DNA of 5,635 bases, taken from Candidatus Poseidoniaceae archaeon. GTDB lineage: Archaea; Thermoplasmatota; Poseidoniia; Poseidoniales; Poseidoniaceae. A model generated the notes under the pieces. It saw only the letters and a list, made by a program, of their open reading frames with translations, had not been told where the DNA came from and did not search any database. The stretch spans positions 1 to 5,635 of the forward strand of contig JALRLN010000091.1 in NCBI GenBank assembly GCA_023254445.1. Reading direction: 5' to 3'. The position numbers and the translations under genes were made by a program. This document shows positions 1-5,635 of the stretch, piece after piece. Every line of letters starts with the position of its first letter. Position 1 is the stretch's first letter.

Positions 1-258
1 AGTGACACCCTGCGCGAGTGGGATGAAGCGACCGTCGTGGTGCTCGATGCAGAGGCCCCACCCTTTCAGCAGGTCCTGCACACGCTGTCCTCCGAAGGAG
101 GTGCGGAGGACATCGCTTTCGTGCTGAGCGACGACCAACCGCTTAGCGATCACGACCTCCCAGAGGAGGTCCTTCGTGCGAGCCTCGGGGACCGCTGGAT
201 GCAAGGACATGCAGCCGTGCACATCGTCCATTGGGTGCTGGACCAGCACGCGAACTAG
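1..258 (+). CDS. trmY: tRNA (pseudouridine(54)-N1)-methyltransferase TrmY, C-terminal fragment
   Basis: Reading frame 1 is open from the first base of the window to a TAG at 256-258. It gives 85 residues, and the 5' part lies outside the window. TrmY is a SPOUT-class, S-adenosylmethionine-dependent enzyme that methylates N1 of pseudouridine 54 in the tRNA T-loop of archaea. Full-length members are about 200 residues, so roughly the last 40 percent is present. The visible match is the knotted SAM-binding end: a strand reading IAFVLSDDQPLS (family FVLGDH/FILSDH-like), then RASLGDRWMQGHAAVHIVHW and VLDQ, which parallels the family pattern of ISLG..., a small-residue/His helix and a terminal ELDR-like motif. 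The gene converges on surE and their stop codons overlap. Other SPOUT methyltransferases (RlmH or TrmH type) are the alternative, but the terminal S-L-G ... L-D pattern favours TrmY. The call rests on motif memory, not on an alignment. Confidence 0.72.
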   Translation, partial: SDTLREWDEATVVVLDAEAPPFQQVLHTLSSEGGAEDIAFVLSDDQPLSDHDLPEEVLRASLGDRWMQGHAAVHIVHWVLDQHAN

Positions 259-1232
259 GCGCTCAACCACGACGGCCAACCGTGTTCGTCCGAGCGCAGC
301 GCTTCCGCCAGCAAGGCATCATCAACCGCAAGCGGATGTGTCGCGGGCCACGTTGGCAAGCAGGAGAGGCTGGCTGCTCCCGCGTCCACAGCGCAACAAT
401 CACCACCGTCAACGGGCGTTTGCTCGATGCTCGCCGCGCCAATCACGAAGGTCGCAAGGTCCTCCCCGTCCGCCTCGGAGAAGGCCACGGCCTGCCGGTA
501 CCATCGCGTGCCCAAACGGGTGGTGCGCCACGACCCGTTCCACGAAGGCCCGACGTTCAGGTTGAGCATCAGTTCACCGTGAGCGAAGGCCGTTCGCACC
601 GCCGCAGCAGGCCCCTCCGTCCACGCGGCAGGCGCCATGGACGGCCATGTGCTGATGTGGGAAGCGCTCAGGTCGAGCGTCGGTCGTCCGAGGTTGGTCG
701 GGCGCATGGGCACGACGCGCAGCGCCCGTTCCACGAGGTCGACCGTGGCCTGCACGGCGAGGTCCATGCCCGGCTCCTCGAAGGACGTGAACGATGCGGC
801 AATCGCCGGCATGCCATACAGGCCCGCCTCACGGGCCGCACCCATGGTGCCGCTGTGGTAGAAATCCTGACTGAGGTTGGGGCCAAGGTTCACCCCGGAC
901 ACGACAAGCCGTGGAACGAGGCCGGGGTGGAGGTGATCAAGTCCACCGTCCAGCGCCACGATCATCGCATCGCACGGGGTCCCGTCGATTTCGTGGAGGA
1001 GCAGCGGTGCTCCTCCATGCAACCCCCACGCCTCGCGGAGGTCCTCCCTCGACCGGACGGCCATCGGTGCACCAAGTTGGATGCGCATGCCCGCCGCAGA
1101 GTGGTTTTCGCTTGGGGCCAACGTCACAAGGGGGTGCCCCGCCTTGTGCAGCGCGGTCACGAGCCGTCGAAAGCCCGGGGCTTCGATGCCGTCGTCGTTC
1201 GTGAGCAAGACCCACCCGTCGGCGCCGGACAT
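255..1232 (-). CDS. surE: SurE family 5'-nucleotidase / survival protein
   Basis: This 325-residue cytoplasmic enzyme belongs to the SurE family, metal-dependent phosphatases that hydrolyse nucleoside 5'- and 3'-monophosphates. The N terminus reads VLLTNDDGIEAPG (residues 8-20), with the metal-binding Asp pair at D13-D14. S45 in NHSAAG corresponds to the conserved serine ligand, and VSGVNLGPNL (residues 111-120) carries the conserved Asn ligand N115. It is followed by YHSGTMGAAREA, the family YSGTVGAA block with an extra His. The C-terminal GDCCAVDAGAASLSCLP matches the usual TDxxAvxxGyvSiTPL block loosely, with the Thr and Tyr replaced. At 325 residues it is longer than typical SurE (about 250-265), and the extra length is mainly in the C-terminal half and tail. 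The ATG has a perfect GGAGGT six bases upstream, and that site lies inside the end of the EamA gene, so translation is probably coupled. The stop shares a CTAG with the convergent trmY stop. Confidence 0.93.
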   Translation of the reverse strand: MSGADGWVLLTNDDGIEAPGFRRLVTALHKAGHPLVTLAPSENHSAAGMRIQLGAPMAVRSREDLREAWGLHGGAPLLLHEIDGTPCDAMIVALDGGLDHLHPGLVPRLVVSGVNLGPNLSQDFYHSGTMGAAREAGLYGMPAIAASFTSFEEPGMDLAVQATVDLVERALRVVPMRPTNLGRPTLDLSASHISTWPSMAPAAWTEGPAAAVRTAFAHGELMLNLNVGPSWNGSWRTTRLGTRWYRQAVAFSEADGEDLATFVIGAASIEQTPVDGGDCCAVDAGAASLSCLPTWPATHPLAVDDALLAEALRSDEHGWPSWLSA

Positions 1233-1235
1233 GCC

Positions 1236-2258
1236 TCAACCTCCACCCTCGCCCACATGATGCTTCGCCTCGGGGCGTGCACCGCAATCCATGGTGGTCT
1301 CTGAAGCATCCGTCGCCGCTGCATCAGCACGGACCACGAGCAGCAGCCCGACCAGCATCAGCACGCCCCCCACCACGGTTGCTGGACCGGGGAGGCCGGT
1401 GCCGAAGGCCAGCGCCCCGATCATCGACCCAACCACCGGCTCAAGCGTCAGCGTGACCGAAATCGTCAGCGGCGTCATGCTTCCAAGGCAGTGGTTGAGG
1501 CCCGTGTGGCCCACCAAGCCAGCGAGGAAGGCGAGCAGCAGGAAACCTCCCAACCATGCTGGGCCGGTCCATCCCAACGCACCGAAGGACGCCACAGCGG
1601 TACCTTCCACAGCAATGGAGGCAACAACGAGCAGCACGGAGGCAAGCCCAGTGACGGCGGCAGCGTACAGGAAGACGGGCCAGCGGGCACGGAGGACACG
1701 CCCCGCCGCCAGGTATCCTACGACAAAGACGGCGCCAAGGAAGGCCAGCATGTCGCCGACCAAGGTGACTTCTTGACCTCCAGTGACCGCACCAACGTCG
1801 AGCAAGGTGAGGGCCGCACCGGCCAGCCCAAGGAGTCCACCGGCCCATCCACGACGTCCGGGGCGGGACACGTCACGGCCGAGCGCAAAGAGAAGGCTCG
1901 TGCCCACGAGGACCGCAAGCGGATGCGCGGTCACAAAAAGCAGGGAATGCGTCAACGTTGTTCGGTCCAGCGACGCCGTCCACGACCCAAAGTGCAGGGC
2001 GAGGAAGGTGCCGGAGGCCACGAGGAGCATAAGATCGGCTCGACGTTGAGGCGCGTCCGTCCACGGCACCCCTTCACGACGGGCGTCAAGGACCGCTAGG
2101 GGAAACAGGAGCAGCGTCGTTGCTTGAAGGCGCCACGAGGCCCGAAGCAAAGGTGGAACCTCACCGAAGGACTGCAGCAAGGCTCCGCCGCTTGAGACAC
2201 CGAGGAGGGCAGCGCCAAGCACCAGCCACGTCAGTGGGGTGGGCCGTCGCGTCCCCAC
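1236..2258 (-). CDS. EamA/DMT-superfamily permease
   Basis: This is a 340-residue integral membrane protein with about ten hydrophobic segments, near residues 10-28, 42-57, 75-92, 101-124, 136-154, 166-184, 194-217, 234-250, 262-285 and 292-309. That is the two-times-five-helix layout of two tandem EamA domains (drug/metabolite transporter superfamily). Family-like landmarks are SLLFVTAHPLAVLVGTSLLF closing the first half and ISVTLTLEPVVGSMIGAL (an E-P motif) in the second. EamA proteins usually export amino acids, nucleotide-related metabolites or drugs, and the substrate here cannot be read. The start is GTG. The only in-frame codons between it and the preceding OPT stop are GGA CGG GCG AGG CCC, so no earlier start exists. 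No well-spaced SD is present: TGAGGA overlaps the OPT stop 12 nt upstream. Translational coupling is therefore likely. A hydrophilic 30-residue tail follows the last helix, and its last codons encode the SurE ribosome-binding site. Confidence 0.9.
   Translation of the reverse strand: MGTRRPTPLTWLVLGAALLGVSSGGALLQSFGEVPPLLRASWRLQATTLLLFPLAVLDARREGVPWTDAPQRRADLMLLVASGTFLALHFGSWTASLDRTTLTHSLLFVTAHPLAVLVGTSLLFALGRDVSRPGRRGWAGGLLGLAGAALTLLDVGAVTGGQEVTLVGDMLAFLGAVFVVGYLAAGRVLRARWPVFLYAAAVTGLASVLLVVASIAVEGTAVASFGALGWTGPAWLGGFLLLAFLAGLVGHTGLNHCLGSMTPLTISVTLTLEPVVGSMIGALAFGTGLPGPATVVGGVLMLVGLLLVVRADAAATDASETTMDCGARPEAKHHVGEGGG
1239..1244 (-). promoter_or_regulatory. Shine-Dalgarno site of surE
   Basis: The minus strand reads GGAGGT here, six bases before the surE ATG. 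It is a full match to the anti-SD of 16S rRNA. The six bases also encode the final Gly-Gly codons of the EamA gene just before its TGA, so ribosomes finishing that gene sit at the surE initiation site. This supports both the chosen surE start and translational coupling. Confidence 0.85.
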
Positions 2259-2273
2259 GGGCCTCGCCCGTCC

Positions 2274-4601
2274 TCAGGCGGCCTCGGCCACGAGGTCGTC
2301 GTCGTCGCCACCGATGACACCGGCGGCCTTGAACAGCCAGTAGATGGAGCCGCCGATGACGACGTTCAGGCCGATCAACAGGCCCATGCGGGCCGCCCAC
2401 CACGAGGTGGAGTACGCGAATTCGTCGTCGAGCAGCGAGTCGATGAAGGACAGGATGCTGGATTCCGTTCCGAAGAAGGCCTCACCGGTCAGCAGGCCTG
2501 CGGCGATCATGAAGGTCCCAAGCAGGGTGAGGGCGCGGGTCTTCTCCGCTGCCTTGGTGCCCTCCTTCTCTGCGATGGCTTCGATCTTGGGCTTGAGCTT
2601 CTTCTCCTCCCACCAGTCGCGTGCACCACCGCCAATGAGCATCGGCAAGGTGTGCGGGATGTCGAGGTACATGCCGAGTCCAAAGGAGGTCCCCATGCCC
2701 GTGGCCCATTCAACGAACATGCCCAACAGCAGGCCAAGGCCGAGCAGCAGCAGGTCGCCCTGACCCTCGGCAAAGATGACCGAGAAGGTTGCGAACGCGT
2801 TCGCTTGCGGCGCGAGGAGGTCGATGTTGCCTTCCGCGAGTTGAATCGAGAGGAAAATCGCGACACCCGCACCAAGGATGGCACCGGGCACGACGCCCAT
2901 GATGTTCCCCTTCGAGATGTGGTAGGGGCGGTTGCCGATGTAGAGGCTGTTCTTGTAGTCGCCAATCACGGTGCCGGACATCGAGATGGCGGACCCAAAG
3001 ACGGTGGTCCCGACAAGACCGAGCAGCACGGCTTCCTGGGTGTCGAGGTTCAGTGCGTCTTGGGCGCTGAGGAACACGCCCAAGAGGAGCAGGAGCACGA
3101 TGAACGACGTCCCCGACACGGGCTCAATGCCCGTTTCGCCCATGACGCGCACGGCGATGGCACCGAGCATGAAGGTCGTCGCGATGAGGACCGTTGCGAA
3201 GAGGATGGAGGCCGCGACCGGGAAGCCACCGAGGGAAAAGATGGCAACCATGGACACGAAGGTCACGCCCATGAAGATGGGAATGTGCTTCAGAGGCCAT
3301 TCGTACCAGCCTTTGCCCTCGATGTATTCCGCGCTGCCGTCGCCCTTGAGCGCGGCCCCGATGTCGCCAAAGATGGACAGGAAGGTCTTGTACATCTTCG
3401 CGAGGCCGAAAAGCCCACCGCCCACGATGCTGCCGATGGCGATGGTGCGGATGGTCTTCGAGAAGGCGATCATCTGCAAGGCGGCCGAGCCGCCTGCGGC
3501 AAAGTCGTGCAGCGGGATGTCGGCCTGCGCCTTGGCGTCGTAGATGGGGACGTTGAGGGCCACGGCGAGCGGAACGAGGACCAACCATCCAACGAGGGTG
3601 CCCATGTTCACGAGCAGGGCCACGCGCATGCGCATGAACCACCCGATGGCGAACATCGAGGGGGTGAACGCCAGACCGATGTAGGTGTAGGCGAAGGGGT
3701 TCCAGGTGCCCTCCGTCCACTGGGTGACGCCGAGCGAGACGCCGTCTTCGGTGCCCGAGGGCTGGTGCAACTTCCCGTGGCTGTAGAAGGTGGCGAGCCC
3801 AACGTCGCCGACGTGGAGGGATTCCGCCACCCAGTCCATGAGCGCGAGTTTGCGACCGTTCAGCCAAATCAGCGGGTATTCGATGACGAAGAGGCCGATC
3901 ATCGTCACGCCGGTCCAGAACCCGATGGTCTTGAGCGATTCACGAGCGTGCTTGACCGCTCCGGTGTTGACGTCCGAGGCGATGTCGAGCATTTTCAGCG
4001 TGGCTTCGAACCCAGGAAGCGGCAGTGGGTCTTCAACCAACCAGACCCTTCTGAAGATGATGAAGTACATCACGCCGAGGAATCCGGCGAACATCGAAGC
4101 GACGATGCCGATGAAGGCCAAGCGGAGGGCTTCGCCTTCGCCGAGCGTGATGAGCGGTCCGTCCGCAAGTTCGTACTGCGCTTGGCTTGCAAGCAGAAAA
4201 ATGGCAGGGAAGGTGAAGATGAACCCCGTTGACGCGTGGGTCGCACCCGTCGTTGCCGACGTGGCGATGTTGACCTCGGACGGCGACCACTTGAGGGCCA
4301 TGCCAAGCAGGTAGGCAATGTACCACGCCGCGCTGATCGCCAGCCCCAGCTTGAGGCCGATGTAGGCCGTCACGCCGGAGAAAATGGCCCCGATGGCGAT
4401 GCCGAGGAGGACCTTGGGGGTGCTCCAGTGCGACACCTCGAAGGATTCCTTGAGGTTCTTCTCCTCGAGGTACTGCTCCAACACCCCGGTGTTGAGGTTG
4501 TTGTACATGTCATCGTCAAGCCACGTCAGGGTTCCGTCCTCGATGGCCTGCAGGCCTTGCGGGGTCACAGGTTGGCGGTAGGCAGAGCGTTGGACACCCA
4601 T
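2274..4601 (-). CDS. OPT-family transporter (oligopeptide or metal-chelate uptake)
   Basis: This 775-residue polytopic membrane protein belongs to the OPT family, secondary (proton-coupled) transporters of oligopeptides or, in the YSL branch, metal-chelate complexes. About 16 hydrophobic segments are visible, roughly at 62-82, 86-104, 126-138, 161-184, 228-247, 302-325, 327-349, 384-400, 441-459, 462-487, 498-514, 524-544, 568-588, 614-634, 690-708 and 736-757. Family-like blocks are SGVTAYIGLKLGLAIS (75-90), NIATSATTGATHASTGFIF (111-129), MGETGIEPVSGTSF (487-500), GDYKNSLYIGNRPYHI (547-562) and GLGMYLDIPHTLPMLIGGG (641-659), all in the expected order. A hydrophilic N terminus of about 58 residues precedes the first helix, a loop near 248-300 is polar, and the C terminus ends in an acidic DDDD stretch. 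At 775 residues it is somewhat longer than most prokaryotic OPT members. The ATG has a strong SD. It heads the OPT-EamA-SurE operon. The substrate cannot be told from sequence. Confidence 0.95.
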   Translation of the reverse strand: MGVQRSAYRQPVTPQGLQAIEDGTLTWLDDDMYNNLNTGVLEQYLEEKNLKESFEVSHWSTPKVLLGIAIGAIFSGVTAYIGLKLGLAISAAWYIAYLLGMALKWSPSEVNIATSATTGATHASTGFIFTFPAIFLLASQAQYELADGPLITLGEGEALRLAFIGIVASMFAGFLGVMYFIIFRRVWLVEDPLPLPGFEATLKMLDIASDVNTGAVKHARESLKTIGFWTGVTMIGLFVIEYPLIWLNGRKLALMDWVAESLHVGDVGLATFYSHGKLHQPSGTEDGVSLGVTQWTEGTWNPFAYTYIGLAFTPSMFAIGWFMRMRVALLVNMGTLVGWLVLVPLAVALNVPIYDAKAQADIPLHDFAAGGSAALQMIAFSKTIRTIAIGSIVGGGLFGLAKMYKTFLSIFGDIGAALKGDGSAEYIEGKGWYEWPLKHIPIFMGVTFVSMVAIFSLGGFPVAASILFATVLIATTFMLGAIAVRVMGETGIEPVSGTSFIVLLLLLGVFLSAQDALNLDTQEAVLLGLVGTTVFGSAISMSGTVIGDYKNSLYIGNRPYHISKGNIMGVVPGAILGAGVAIFLSIQLAEGNIDLLAPQANAFATFSVIFAEGQGDLLLLGLGLLLGMFVEWATGMGTSFGLGMYLDIPHTLPMLIGGGARDWWEEKKLKPKIEAIAEKEGTKAAEKTRALTLLGTFMIAAGLLTGEAFFGTESSILSFIDSLLDDEFAYSTSWWAARMGLLIGLNVVIGGSIYWLFKAAGVIGGDDDDLVAEAA

Positions 4602-4686
4602 CTCGTTCCCCTCCGGTGCTTCGGTGGTTGGAACGGCACTTCAAGACCATTCCCCATCGAAGGGGCGACGGACGCCGGTCGGCACC
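4602..4686. other. Intergenic region upstream of the OPT gene
   Basis: These 85 bases lie between the stop of the hexapeptide gene and the OPT start. I see no clear TATA-like box in them. The only structure is a weak hairpin, CCCC-ATCGAA-GGGG, at 4652-4665, with a four-base-pair stem and no T-tract, so it is not a convincing terminator. The OPT operon may therefore be co-transcribed from the promoter in front of the hexapeptide gene, or it may use a promoter I cannot recognise. Confidence 0.5.
4607..4614 (-). promoter_or_regulatory. Shine-Dalgarno site of the OPT transporter gene
   Basis: The minus strand reads GGAGGGGA, ending five bases before the ATG at 4599-4601. This strong purine site fixes the start and implies a leadered transcript. 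It contrasts with the upstream hexapeptide gene, which has no SD. Confidence 0.8.
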
Positions 4687-5439
4687 TCAGGATGCATCCG
4701 TCGGTGCATCTGCCTCGGTTTCACCGTACCCACGGATGTGCTTGACGAAGGTGGCAGGGACGCCGGCCCACACCTGTCCCGCGGGGACGGTCTTGTGCTT
4801 GGGCAGCACCGCTCGGTTCGCCAGCACCGAATCGTCGGACAGCGTGGACCCTGGCATCATGATCGAGCCGCCGCCAACCACGCAACGGCTGCCGATGGTG
4901 ACCGGAGCGAGGTGCAACTCCCCTCGTTCCACAATGTGCCCGTTGATGGCGGCGTTGCCGCCCACCACGGTGTCGGAACCGACACGTACGAGGAAGGGGT
5001 CGTTGATGTCCTGAGAGGTCAGGTTCGAGTCCTGCCCCAACTTCACGCCCGCCAGACGGTAGTAGGTGTTGGCAAAAATGGAGGGGCACACGTGCGCCAG
5101 GAAGGGTTTGGTCGCCCGGTGCATGACGCCACACGCGGCCCACCGGATGGTGGTGCCCGAAAAGAGCGGCACGACCTTGCCCTCGGGGGGGACGCGCGGG
5201 TGAATGATCATCTGCACGATGCCGGAAAGCAGGAGGAGGCAGAGGCCCCAGGTGATGAAGGCAAGGGCTGCCGACATGCCGGTGACAAGGTAGGCGCCCC
5301 ATTCGGAGAGGCCACCGCCGTAGGCGTTGACGGTGTCGAAGACCTTCAATGCGGGCGCGATGGGGGCGGCCCAAAACGCGGCCATGACGAAGATGAACAA
5401 GGCAGACAGAACGTGCTGCACGGCGGTGAAGGCCTTCAT
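4687..5439 (-). CDS. Membrane-anchored hexapeptide-repeat (left-handed beta-helix) transferase-like protein
   Basis: From the ATG at 5437-5439 this is a 250-residue protein. Two strongly hydrophobic segments, near residues 5-26 and 49-79, anchor it in the membrane. From about residue 129 to 232 it has the imperfect hexapeptide rhythm of a left-handed beta-helix: VKLGQDSNL, VRVGSDTVVGGNAAING, VTIGSRCVVGGGSIMMPGSTL and DDSVLANRAVL. The region ends in the usual VPAGQVWAGVPA signature. Such domains are mostly acyltransferases. The His in NGHIVERG (residue 168) is a candidate catalytic residue. The layout, with membrane helices, a linker containing FSGTTIRW and a terminal beta-helix, resembles the C-terminal module of the TIGR02353-type proteins described as 'non-ribosomal peptide synthetase terminal domain'. 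A GTG eleven codons upstream (5470-5472) could also start it, giving 261 residues. I prefer the ATG because a TATA-like box lies about 26 nt before it and overlaps the GTG-initiated codons, and neither start has an SD. Substrate and reaction are unknown. Confidence 0.82.
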   Translation of the reverse strand: MKAFTAVQHVLSALFIFVMAAFWAAPIAPALKVFDTVNAYGGGLSEWGAYLVTGMSAALAFITWGLCLLLLSGIVQMIIHPRVPPEGKVVPLFSGTTIRWAACGVMHRATKPFLAHVCPSIFANTYYRLAGVKLGQDSNLTSQDINDPFLVRVGSDTVVGGNAAINGHIVERGELHLAPVTIGSRCVVGGGSIMMPGSTLSDDSVLANRAVLPKHKTVPAGQVWAGVPATFVKHIRGYGETEADAPTDAS

Positions 5440-5461
5440 GGACCGTTGAGAGGGAGGCCGT

Positions 5462-5469
5462 CCTATAGG
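5462..5469 (-). promoter_or_regulatory. Candidate archaeal TATA box for the hexapeptide-repeat gene
   Basis: CCTATAGG is the most TATA-like sequence in the spacer. Its centre is about 26 bases upstream of the A of the ATG at 5439. Archaeal TATA boxes are centred about 26-27 nt before the transcription start, so a transcript from here would begin at or next to the ATG and be leaderless. The absence of any SD before that ATG agrees. A BRE purine stretch upstream is not obvious, and the match to consensus is short. Confidence 0.45.
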
Positions 5470-5485
5470 CACGTCGCCGTATTCA

Positions 5486-5501
5486 GCGAGCGACCGCTCG
5501 C
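5486..5501. repeat. Perfect inverted repeat, seven-base arms with two-base centre
   Basis: The plus strand reads GCGAGCGACCGCTCGC. The arms GCGAGCG and CGCTCGC are exact reverse complements around a central AC. As RNA on the minus strand it can form a six-pair GC-rich stem with a GGTC loop, starting 12 nt after the stop of the upstream partial gene. It also sits about 16 bp upstream of the TATA-like box, where an activator or other dimeric regulator could bind. No T-tract follows on the minus strand, so a classical intrinsic terminator is unlikely. Confidence 0.6.
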
Positions 5502-5512
5502 ACCGATGTGGA

Positions 5513-5635
5513 TCAGTGGTCTCGGATGATTTTGTAGCGGCCCAAGGCCTCCATCCACATGATCTCCTTGCCGGCCTCGATGTTCAGGCCCTCTTCCATC
5601 GGGAGGATCATCATCGAGTGGTCGCGCATGTTCAT
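5513..5635 (-). CDS. Unidentified Met-rich protein, C-terminal fragment
   Basis: The minus-strand frame that starts at the last base of the window is open for 40 codons and ends in TGA at 5513-5515. The window ends on an ATG codon of this frame, and whether that is the true start or an internal Met cannot be decided, because the upstream sequence is missing. Seven of the 40 residues are Met, clustered as MNMRDHSMMILPM and MWM, with His at residues 6 and 40. The stretch MMILPMEEGLNIEAG has a local resemblance to the segment before the last metal ligands of PCu(A)C-type copper chaperones, but the His-x-Met ligand pair expected after it is missing. I therefore do not assign a family. It lies 73 bases upstream of the hexapeptide gene on the same strand. 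Codon choice looks like that of its neighbours. Confidence 0.6.
   Translation of the reverse strand: MNMRDHSMMILPMEEGLNIEAGKEIMWMEALGRYKIIRDH

Noticed and set aside
231..1304. Plus-strand open frame of 357 codons antisense to surE
   Set aside because: The surE reading has all the family metal-binding motifs. The antisense translation is Arg/His/Gly-rich and low in hydrophobic residues, without any recognisable motif.
1491..2099. Plus-strand open frame of 202 codons antisense to the EamA gene
   Set aside because: Its composition (Gln, Glu, Gly, Arg) is the mirror of hydrophobic transmembrane codons, and it lacks a plausible product.
2652..4232. Plus-strand open frame of 526 codons antisense to the OPT gene
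   Set aside because: It lies wholly inside a clearly recognised OPT gene on the other strand. Its translation is rich in Glu, Arg, His and Gly with no domain rhythm or hydrophobic core, as expected of a shadow frame in GC-rich coding DNA.
4652..4665. Possible terminator hairpin between the hexapeptide and OPT genes
   Set aside because: The stem is only four base pairs and has no T-tract on the minus strand, so it gives no real support for termination.
5513..5635. Assigning the partial gene to the PCu(A)C copper chaperone family
   Set aside because: Only about 15 residues look similar. The His-x-Met ligand pair and the final strands of the domain are absent before the stop codon, and no other frame downstream supplies them convincingly.
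1..5635. CRISPR array, insertion sequence, tRNA or other RNA gene
   Set aside because: No regularly spaced repeats, transposase motifs, terminal inverted repeats or cloverleaf-like segments were seen. Nearly all bases are accounted for by six protein genes and two short spacers.

Overview
This is a GC-rich window that is almost entirely coding. It fits an archaeon best, and a marine Thermoplasmatota (Poseidoniales / Marine Group II-like) lineage is possible but unproven. The archaeal signs are a C-terminal piece of a TrmY-type tRNA pseudouridine-54 methyltransferase (a family found mostly in Euryarchaeota) and one gene that has no Shine-Dalgarno (SD) sequence but a TATA-like box about 26 nt before its ATG, the spacing of a leaderless archaeal promoter. 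Two downstream genes carry strong GGAGG-type SD sequences, so leadered and leaderless genes seem to coexist. A bacterium is not excluded, because SurE, EamA and OPT families occur in both domains.

Layout from left to right. Positions 1-258 (+) hold the 3' end of trmY. It converges on surE (255-1232, -), and the two stop codons share one CTAG. Next come an EamA/DMT-family exporter (1236-2258, -) and a large OPT-family transporter (2274-4601, -). After an 85-nt gap lies a membrane-anchored left-handed beta-helix (hexapeptide-repeat) transferase-like protein (4687-5439, -). A 73-nt spacer with a perfect GC-rich inverted repeat and the TATA-like box follows. The window ends with the last 40 codons of an unidentified Met-rich protein (5513-5635, -).

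Transcription of the minus-strand block runs OPT -> EamA -> SurE. The gaps are 15 and 3 nt, and the SurE ribosome-binding site lies in the last codons of the EamA gene, so these three genes almost certainly form an operon. The likely theme is uptake of peptide- or metal-chelate-type substrates (OPT), export of a metabolite (EamA) and nucleoside monophosphate dephosphorylation (SurE). The substrates cannot be read from sequence, and a shared pathway is inference. The hexapeptide protein may be co-transcribed with them or may be its own unit.

No mobile element, CRISPR array, tRNA, rRNA or other RNA gene was seen. The region looks like ordinary core or transporter gene content. I found no convincing new multi-gene system. 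The more unusual items are the free-standing membrane-anchored hexapeptide protein, the palindrome plus TATA arrangement in front of it, and the tightly interlocked gene junctions.
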